From Polyodon spathula (taxonomy: Eukaryota > Chordata > Actinopteri > Acipenseriformes > Polyodontidae), in contig NC_054571.1 of the NCBI RefSeq assembly GCF_017654505.1, positions 1,682,707 to 1,746,706 on the forward strand: a DNA stretch of 64,000 nt. The letters are read 5' to 3'. The notes beneath the pieces were generated by a model. That model was not told the DNA's origin and did no database searches. It was given only the letters and a program-made list of their open reading frames with translations. This document shows, piece after piece, positions 56,119 to 64,000 of the stretch. The position numbers and the translations under genes are program-made. The stretch's first letter is position 1. Each line of letters starts with the position of its first letter.

Positions 56119-56596
56119 GTGTAATAGCAATGTTATAGAAAATAGGATTGGCTCGAGATGGAAAAATACTGGCATCTTGCACTCCTATAACCTTGCTCTC
56201 GTAACCTTGTATGCTTTGCTTAAGATAAAGTTTTGCCTACACTGCAGCTGCAGCTGTGAGACAATGGATAATAGTATGAGCCAGACGTGTCTCTTTGCAC
56301 ATACACCCAAAGCAGCCATTCTGTTATCTGCTTGCTTAGCTATATGCCACATATGCATAGTTATAAATTGTTTCCCTTATATGCTAATATCTGAATCATC
56401 ATTGGCTAACCCTCTGCCTTACTGACAGTTTTAAGGTATATAAGAAACTGATGTAACTCTGTATGTTGGAACACTACTCGATGATTATCTAGCACCCTGT
56501 GTGCTGAGAGTGTTTTCAGTTTGCAAACTTAAGAAATAAAGGCCTGTGTGTTTGGAACTCGCAGTCTCTCTTCCTTTTATTAGAATTTCCACGACA
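56119..56596 (+). mobile_element. Endogenous-retroelement-like LTR (uncertain)
   Basis: The order is promoter-like TATATAAGAAACTG (56436), about 90 bp later AAGAAATAAAGGCCTGTGTG (polyadenylation-type), then a T/C-rich segment ending ..ATTTCCACGACA. This U3-R-U5 layout is typical of LTRs. No primer-binding site, target duplication or gag/pol/env coding region was recognised. The 115-codon open frame at 56078-56425 is not a known product. Confidence 0.35.
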
Positions 56597-56849
56597 ACGG
56601 ATAGCCGGAGACAGACAGAAGCATCATCCTCCTCTGTCAAACAGATGGAGCAGTAATACAATAGGACAGCAACAAGTCTGGCAGTGGCTCATTCAATCAA
56701 GGAGAAAACAGGAGCAACAGGGTGAGGGAGCCGTCGCTACCACAGTGGAAGCAGGACCCTTGTGGAGATGCCGAGAGAGACAGGTCTGAAACAGCACTGT
56801 CATTGGAATAAAAAGATAGAAAGTAAAGCAGCTGGGATACATGCAGTGA

Positions 56850-57050
56850 TAGAGGGGCTACGAATTACAATAAACATGCTGAGATACTTATAGTGAGAGA
56901 GGGGCTATGAATTACAATAAACATGCTGAGATACTTATAGTGAGAGAGGGGCTATGAATTACAATAAACATGCTGAGATACTTATAGTGAGAGAGGGGCT
57001 ATGAATTACAATAAACATGCTGAGATAATAAACATGCTGAGATACAGTGG
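56850..57050. repeat. 47-bp minisatellite, about 4 units
   Basis: Unit GAATTACAATAAACATGCTG, AGATACTTATAGTGAGAGAG, GGGCTAT, with period 47 bp (GAATTAC at 56862 and 56909). Confidence 0.95.
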
Positions 57051-57143
57051 TAAGCTGAGTTAATTACACAAAGCCAGTTATAAAGCTGGGCAGGATTTTC
57101 AAAACTTTGTAAATGATAATGAAAGGGTTCTTTCCCCGTGCTA

Positions 57144-57182
57144 ATATTATTATTATTATTAGTAGTATTATTAGTATTATCT
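57144..57182. repeat. (ATT)n/(AGT)n microsatellite
   Basis: Short ATTATT tract with AGT interruptions. Confidence 0.85.
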
Positions 57183-57189
57183 GGTCAGT

Positions 57190-57840
57190 AGTTGTTTTGC
57201 TGCCAGTCGGATCCCAGAGTAACCGGAGCAGGAGATGCAGTATGTAACACACCACACACAGCGTCACGTTTCAAAGTGTTTAATAGTGGCACAGGTATTT
57301 TTCGTGCACATACAATAACATACTATCACCAGCCAATGTGCTCGGTGATAAACCCCAAAATAAAGAAACACCCTCCCTCAAAATACACCCTAAAACAATT
57401 ACTCAATAAATCTCATAAAATTCACCACTAAACCATTACAACTTGTGTTCTCAGTGCATTGATTTCCCTAAAACCCTATAAAACTATAAACACACAACAA
57501 TATATCATAATCACTCAATAGCAATGTTCACCCACTACCCCAAAACAGTCTCGGCAGCAACACTCAGTCCCGGTCGCCTTTGGCTTGAAACCTAGTCTTT
57601 TAGGAGCCCCTCCACCTCAGCTGTAAAACTCCACTCAGCTGAATCCTTTTTCAGAGCCCTGTCTCCTGGCTGGCTTACTTTTACTCCACTGGCTCACTTC
57701 CAAATGGCTCTCCATCCTGTTGTCAGAGCCATCCCTGGCTGGTCCAGCTCCCCCTGGTGGCACAACCTATACTGGAACAGAGGGAAAAGCACGGCCCTCA
57801 GTGCAGGTTCTGTACATTGTCAGCTTCATAAACAGTTCCA
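57190..57840 (-). mobile_element. Possible antisense LTR or retroelement fragment
   Basis: The plus strand is strongly T-poor and A/C-rich (CACACCACACACAGCG, AAAACAATTACTCAATAAATC), with CT-rich blocks further right, as in the other antisense LTRs here. No defined ends or coding motif were found. Confidence 0.25.
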
Positions 57841-59194
57841 CCTCAGTCAAACACAAATATGATTGTGCAGCAAACAATAGCACTTAACTTATGGGGCTTG
57901 CAGCCCAGCCTTGAGGTGCAGCACACGCTCCTCCTCCCAAGGGTCGTCTTCTCCCCTCTGGTGGTCAGCGGCACACACCCAGAGGAGCTGAAAAATGTAA
58001 ACACACTATGCAGCGCACAGGATTACGGTCCGAACACTTCAATATGCACTTTACTTCAATCGTCAATACACACACAAATGCTTCCTCTTTGGCACTGTGC
58101 ACCGAAGAATATTTATTTTCAAACATATAAAAATACTTTCCTTTTCATCTCTCTCTGTATTGCAGCCGGTGGCACTGTTTCTCGGACGCCTCAAATCCGT
58201 GTTGACTGTCATCATTTTTCAGGAGTTAATTTGCACTTGGAAAAAAGAGTTTTAATTAACGAAATATATATAAATATATAACCCACCATTTAATAGACCG
58301 CGTCTGACGCCGCCTATACAGAGAGAGGGTACAGGACCAGGGTTAATTTCATACAGACTACCTCGATAATTCACTATTTGTGGATATGAAAATATTTTAG
58401 CCTTTTCTGTGCTTGTGGTTACGAATGAGATGTATTCACTTATTTTAACCATTTCTAACCTTACAGAGCATTTGTTCTATTGCTGAAATGATATACCTCT
58501 ATTTGCACAAAGTGTAACGTTACTACCAAGAAATTATCAGTGCAACTGTAGCCTGTTTAAATTCTGCACACATACGCGCATACCTATGACAGCTGGCATC
58601 TCCTGTAGATTTTATTTGAATTATACAATTGCAATCTTGTTATAGAAAACTTCATATTAGATATTACAATAAAGTTTCCTTCAGTGATTGTGGAGTTGCA
58701 ATGCGTCCGTGGCTTTTTTGTGTGTCTTACCCACACAGGAATGAAGAACAGGGGTCAAGGGCACACAGCGATGCACTGGGGATGTGATCGAGAGCATTGG
58801 CATGGATTTTGCCTGGATGTATTTGTAATGTTGTCAGACTCCCCCCACACACTACGTACAGGGTACACTTTCACCTTCACACGTCTGTATGCATATAAAC
58901 TGTTCTGATAATACTGCTGTGTTCGATGGCTACTGCTAATCATGCTGAGTTTATTTATCATGGAGGCGAGCAGAGAGTACCAGAGAAAATGCATTCACCA
59001 TGATTAGAGGAATTCAGCAAGCAATTATAAACAAAGTGTGTATTGGGTTAGCGAGTTCGATCGTAATTTTAAAATATATAATGAAGTGTTACATACATGG
59101 TATTCATGTATATTAACCAACAACTACAAACACAAAAGGCACTTCAAACTTATTTATTTATAGCCTACAATCGTACATACTAAAATACAGACAA
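57841..59194. other. Unassigned sequence
   Basis: The 140-codon open frame at 57859-58281 (+) shows no domain, signal peptide or splice support. No repeat recognised. Confidence 0.35.
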
Positions 59195-59293
59195 AAATAG
59201 ACTCAGGGTTTGACACAGCACAAACTAGGTCTCCTGGAACCAGGGTTCAAGCCACTGTCCCTGAAAATGTGGCTTTGTGTTCCATCAGCTTAA
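59195..59293 (-). repeat. Interspersed repeat R4, copy 2
   Basis: CACAAACTAGGTCTCCTGG, AACCAGGGTTCAAGCCACTG, TCCCTGAAAATGTGGCTTTG is the reverse of 15790-15860. It ends directly at repeat R3 copy 3. Confidence 0.5.
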
Positions 59294-59862
59294 GGGTGAG
59301 ACCAGACCTTTTCAAATTGTAACCACTTATTAGTTCCAAATACTAGCATTACATTCTGCATTGAACGTCATTGTTTAGAAACAATACGTGCCACTAGTAT
59401 TAACAGAGGTAGGCAATTGATCAGATTGCCTGAACCCCTGGAGAGAACCCTCAGACTGATTCACAGATGGTCCACGATGATCCAACAGGTATTAGAGGCT
59501 TCTCTGTCTGTGTCTCCTCCATGCCTGGTATTTATACTATAGTAGGCTCAGAGCATACACGACTGCAGTCTGTTTTCGTTATCTTACTAATTACCAACAG
59601 AAATGAATTATTCAGCTGTTGCTCCATTCAAGTGAAACCAACCACTAACTACTGTCTTTTACAAGGTCACTGTGGGTAATTGTTTACCATATTTTCAATT
59701 ACCATACATTTCTGTACATGCGTTATCTCTCCAATCGTTTTAAACCTGTTACCTTAGCAACTCTTCTTCTGCCATTCACCTCCAGCAAACTGGTTTAACA
59801 TTACCAACACATTTTACTCTCATATGATTGCCAATGTATTTTATTGTTATATGATTAAAGGT
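59294..59862 (+). repeat. Family R3, copy 3
   Basis: Same ordered landmarks as 30843-31385. It includes the palindrome AGGCAATTGATCAGATTGCC, T (59411-59431), and ends with GCCAATGTATTTTATTGTTA. Confidence 0.75.
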
Positions 59863-60254
59863 TGACTTTCCCAGGTGATTTGCTGCAGGCTTTCCACAGC
59901 CCAGTCTTGCGTAATGTAAATTTGTAGATCTGTCTTTGCTTTAAACTGATCACAGTGACAGCGTCCAGCAGCCTGAAGTAAACAATAAGAAGCTATAAGA
60001 TGGTGCAGTTAGTTCATCCTTAACGTTAGACACTCAGCCATTATATAATAATATAAGATATTGCTTGACTTGATCACCCTGAGACAGCTGAACTTTATAG
60101 CATTTACAGCATTGGAAATCACCCTGGATTGCACCAACCACATATGCCTGGTTTTTCAAGGATTTCCCTAAAAAACAGGTGACTCCCCAGTGCTGTAAAA
60201 TGCTCTAAAATCCAGCTTATTCATATCATTCTGCTTTACACACACACCCACAAT
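59863..60254. other. Unassigned sequence
   Basis: Nothing recognised. Confidence 0.35.
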
Positions 60255-60505
60255 GTTTAGAATTCACATCCTAGCCCTGTATTTAGTGTAATATGCCTGT
60301 ATTTAATATATCTGCATTGTTTCTCACTGTTGTATTTAATGTACTATGCCCTGTATTGCATTGTATTTAATGTATTATGCATTGTTCCTAGCTATCTTGT
60401 AAAGGTGGTCCACTATGACAGGTGCTATATAAAATACATATTGATTGATTGATTTGGTTGGTTGATTGGTTTATTGGTTGATTGATTGATTGATTGGTTG
60501 ATCAG
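60255..60505 (+). mobile_element. L2-like 3' end, copy with (ATTG)n tail
   Basis: CCTGTATTTAATGTATTATG-type motifs, then CTTGTAAAGGTGGTCCACTA, TGACAGGTGCTATATAAAAT, followed by (ATTG)n with drift. It parallels 1690-1935. The tail repeat unit differs from the (ATT)n of the copy at 21905. Confidence 0.6.
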
Positions 60506-60804
60506 TTCTTTGCTGATGGAATCAACCTTTCAGTGGCTATGACACCTCAGACACAACTTGTACAAAATGAATAGAACAAAACTCCAGTAAACCATCACAG
60601 GTATTGACACATCTCTATCCCAATATTTTTCACATAATGTGTGAAATAAAACACTTGAGTGGACATCAAATCACTGTCAAATCATTTTTAAAATAACCTT
60701 TCCTCTGCCCTGCATGCTTTATTCAAAACCCTGGGAATGGTTACTTTTTCTCCTTGTTTTTTCTTTTGGAGTTAATGAACTGTGAACAATGTATTCCAAA
60801 CAAA
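60506..60804. other. Unassigned sequence
   Basis: Nothing recognised. Confidence 0.35.
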
Positions 60805-60985
60805 TACCCCTTATAAAAGTATAACACAGTAAATTTGGCAATGTTCTCATACTTTCCCATGGTTGTATTATGCAGTAAGCATGTTTTTAATATGCCTCTC
60901 TGTGCTCTACAGATGCTTACCTATGCTGGACCATGCTTTCACTGTGCATTATTGCACTTTGCTATGCTTTTTACCAGCAGGACAA
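60805..60985 (-). repeat. Family R2, copy i (longest)
   Basis: CCCCTTATAAAAGTATAACA, CAGTAAATTTGGCAATG, TTCCCATGGTTGTATTATGC, GCCTCTCTGTGCTCTACAGA, TGCTTACCTATGCTGGACCA, TGCTTTCACTGTGCATTATT, TTTGCTATGCTTTTTACCAG. It appears to include both outer edges of the family. Confidence 0.75.
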
Positions 60986-61344
60986 TGGATTCACTCCATA
61001 TAATCCACACCGCAGTCCTGCCCCATTAGCACACTGTCTGCCTGGTACTGGTTGGGCTCCACGGTTCTGCAGTATAGACTGCCAGTACTGCAACGAAGGT
61101 TTGCAGCCCGACAGGAGAACTTGACAACTATCTGACATGATTCAGAGGGTGATAGCCAGCACAAAGACCTGCAATTGGATTTTCAATGGATGAGAAATGA
61201 ACATGGCATAAGAAATCCATGTTGGCTGCAGCTGCTTAGAACACAGTGTTAAAAGGGAGATGAGTGACAGGCTGATCCCACGAGACTGCTTAGTTCTGGA
61301 GAACCATCACTGTCCTTCACTAGAGTAAAACCAGGAAAAGTGAA
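60986..61344. other. Unassigned sequence
   Basis: Nothing recognised. Confidence 0.35.
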
Positions 61345-61590
61345 CATATTAGCCCTGTTTTGGCCTCTTTACACTGGCTCCCTGTGCAGCATAGAATTGA
61401 TTTTAAGATTTTGCTGTTAACTTACAAGGCCCTGAATGGATTAGCACCTAGTTATTTGCAGGAGTTACCTTTAGCTAGCCGTCAGTGGGTCAGCAAGGGT
61501 TATCTAGTCATGCTGTTGATGCCGAATCATTGGGATCCTTTAAGACTCAACTTGACAATGTTTTGAGATCAGTCAACTGCTAACTCATTT
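61345..61590 (+). mobile_element. LINE reverse-transcriptase C-terminal fragment, two parts
   Basis: One frame reads ASLHWLPVQHRIDFKILLLT then YKALNGLAPSYLQELPLASR, the well-known LHWLPV-x-RI-x-FKILLL-x-YKALNGLAPSYL motif of L2/CR1-clade reverse transcriptases. From about 61490 it continues as GGGTTATCTAGTCATGCTGT, CATTGGGATCCTTTAAGACT, which matches the other LINE tail family (42630 and 47082), reading SFKTQLDNVLRSVN in its frame. The joint looks like a chimera of two LINE ends. Confidence 0.75.
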
Positions 61591-62377
61591 TTAGTCAATG
61601 TTCTTATGTTTGCATGTTTCAAAGTAGAACAAAGTTGGGAACTTAACAACATTGTACTTATAAAGCCGCACAGCATTGACATCCCATAATCATGTAATTC
61701 AATTGTAAAGTACTGTATGAGAGTTCCTTGCAGAATTCGATGACACATGGCAGCTGTAAACGTTGTCTGTCCCAGATCATGGGCTTTCAATAGACAGGCT
61801 GGGTAGATCAGAAATAGAGATTTGATTCAGGCTGAAAGCAATGTTGAGAGGGGAGTGAGAAAGTGTAACTGAGGGGTCTGAGAGGAAGAGAGCAAATAAA
61901 ATATATATGAAAAGAATCTGCACAAGATTGCAGCAAAACCTTGTTGGGCATTCAGCCAGCAGCGTGTTTGTTCCCTGCAGAGTTAAATCTCAGTTAGGCA
62001 AACATTATTTCCCGAATGAATTTTGACACACCGTTAACTGTAATAACGGATGACAGCGGGAGTGCAAGCCATTTCTCAGCAGCTTGACTTGAATTCCTAA
62101 AAGGGAACGGGACAGAAATGTTTCTTAAAGAAAAGTTTGACAAATTCTATTGGGATCCCAGTCCAACCTCATCATGTGCGTTACCCTGCAGAAACCCTAG
62201 CTAGCAGAACTGTTAGCAGACCCCAGTGTTACCAGCAATACCTCGCAGGCAACGGGAAAATAAACAATCACAGCAACTACCGAGCAAGGAACCAAAAATT
62301 ACCGTTCTCTTCTGGTGAACTCTGTTACCCGCAGTGATGCATTGATTGGTTACATTGTACTGCTGTCAGTCTGAAAG
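61591..62377. other. Unassigned sequence
   Basis: Nothing recognised. Confidence 0.35.
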
Positions 62378-63614
62378 AGAATGCAAGATTACAGCAGAGC
62401 ACACAGCACAGTACTGACTCCCTTAGAATACAGCAGCGCACAGCACAGTACTGACTCCCTTAGAATACAGCAGCGCACAGCACAGTACTGACTCCCTTAG
62501 AATACAGCACAGCACAGTACTGACTCCCTTAGAATACAGCACAGCACAGTACTGACTCCCTTAGAATACAGCACAGCACAGTACTGCATCCCTTAGAATA
62601 CAGCACAGCACAGTACTGACTCCCTTAGAATACAGCACAGCACAGTACTGACTCCCTTAGAATACAGCACAGCACAGTACCGACTCCCTTAGAATACAGC
62701 ACAGCACAGTAATGACTCCCTTAGAATACAGCACAGTACTGACTCCCTTAGAATACCTCACAACACAGTACTGACTCCCTTAGAATACAGCACAGAACAA
62801 TACTGACTTCCTTAGAATACAGCACAGCACAGTACTGACTCCCTTAGAATACAGCACAGCACAGTACAGTATTGACTCCCTTAGAATACAGCAGAGCACA
62901 GCACAGTACTGACCCTTAGAATACAGCACAGCACAATACTGACTTCCTTAAAATGTAGCACAGCACAGTACTGGCTCCCTTAGAATATAGCACAGCACAG
63001 TACTGACTCCTTTAGAATACAGCAAAGCACAGCACAGTACTGACTCCCTTAGAATACAGCACAGCACAGTACAGGCTCCCTTAGAATCTAGCACAGCACA
63101 GCACATTACTGACTCTCTTAGAATACAGCACAGCACAGTACTGACTCCTTTAGAATACAGCACAGCACAGCACAGTATTGACTCCCTTAGAATACAGCAC
63201 AGAACAGTACTGACTTCCTTAGAATACAGCAGAGCACAGCACAGTACTGACTCTCTTAGAATACAGCACAGCACAGTACTGACTCCCTTAGAATGCAGCA
63301 CAGCACAGTACTGCCTCCCTTAGAATACAGCACAGCACAGTACAGTACTGACTCCCTTAGAATACAGCAGAGCACAGAACAGTACTGACTCCCTTAGAAT
63401 ACAGCACATCACAGTACGGACTCCCTTAGAATATAGCACAGCACAGTACTGACTCCCTTAGAATACAGCAGAGCACAGTACTGACTCCCTTAGAATACAG
63501 CACAGCATAGTACAGTACTGACTCCCTTAGAATACAGCAGAGCACAGCACAGTACTGACTCCCTTAGAATATAGCACAGCACAGTACGGACTCCCTTAGA
63601 ATATAGCACAGCTC
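62378..63614. repeat. 32-bp satellite array, about 36 units
   Basis: Unit CAGCACAGCACAGTACTGAC, TCCCTTAGAATA. Length variants come mainly from gain or loss of the 5-bp CAGCA piece. Both ends are sharp. The minus-strand Cys/Leu-rich frame (62948-63301) is a by-product. Confidence 0.97.
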
Positions 63615-64000
63615 CCTGGTCACCTAGATGGTGCAGCATGTCCCCACCCCTTCAACGGATTCCCCGTCATTAACCAATCAGCTGATTACCCTGTTGAGTG
63701 ACAAGCTATCAATCCGTAACCTGTTCCAGAACACACTGCTGAAGTGAAATGACCGGGCAGTGCTGCAGATTTCCTGAGAGTAAGGCATGGAGCCTGAGAG
63801 CAGATATCAGGACTTGGATTGAAATGGATTTGCTCTAGCAGGTGTTTCTTTCAGAACTGCAAATTCAAGTCCTTCGGCAGCCTATATCTGCTCCGACAAT
63901 AACATTTCTAAAGGGTGTATTCAAGGTGAGGGGAATAAAGACAGGCTTTGTTTGGATTTCAATTGTTCCATTCAGTTCAGTAAGAGATGTTTTTGCATTC
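63615..64000. other. Unassigned sequence
   Basis: Nothing recognised. Confidence 0.35.

Noticed and set aside
57859..58281. 140-codon open frame
   Set aside because: No recognisable domain. Composition is typical of non-coding sequence, and there is no splice evidence.

Overview
The window is vertebrate genomic DNA, most likely from a ray-finned fish. The evidence is tRNA-derived SINEs ending in a GGCGCTATATAAA-type tail, many short non-autonomous DNA transposons, L2-like LINE tails and long (ATT)n tracts. Several repeat families look to me like those of non-teleost fishes such as sturgeon or paddlefish, but that is an impression and not a demonstrated match. There are no bacterial-style genes, no operon, no CRISPR array, and no complete protein-coding gene. 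Nearly every long open frame here comes from low-complexity sequence, a satellite or a transposon remnant.

Two places look like parts of host genes. At 35954-36010 (+) a 19-residue hydrophobic leader (MHLFRAIFLLLMLGIRPSE) has an in-frame stop just upstream, lies in a locally CpG-richer segment, and ends exactly at a consensus splice donor. This looks like the first coding exon of a secreted or membrane protein whose remaining exons lie to the right. At 20133-20203 (-) a 71-bp acidic segment has a good polypyrimidine/AG acceptor and a GT donor. A weaker partner at 20815-20880 (-) would join it in frame. I cannot name either gene. The rest reads as intron or intergenic sequence.

Layout: 1-16 kb has diverse repeats, two SINEs, a Tc1-like MITE and a 108-bp G tract. 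16-31 kb has piggyBac-like MITEs, two solo LTRs with perfect 5-bp target-site duplications, a 60-bp minisatellite and a degenerate telomere-like tract. 31-41 kb has the putative first exon, more MITEs and a 91-bp (AT)n tract. At 41222-41721 there is an assembly gap of exactly 500 N. 42-46 kb has three minisatellites, one built from the 3' end of a LINE reverse-transcriptase gene. 46-50 kb has LTR remnants and a near-perfect 1.47-kb tandem duplication. 51.5-52.8 kb is a 40/41-bp satellite. 53-61 kb has a third solo LTR with TSD, a piggyBac-like MITE with intact TTAA sites and further repeats. 62.4-63.6 kb is a 32-bp satellite.

No new functional gene system was found. The observations most worth following are the leader exon, the three TSD-flanked solo LTRs and a stem-loop seen in a related LTR, the minisatellite made from LINE coding sequence, the 1.47-kb duplication, and several short interspersed families (MITEs, a 100-150-bp family in about nine copies, a 0.55-kb family in three copies) that could be defined precisely by genome-wide search.
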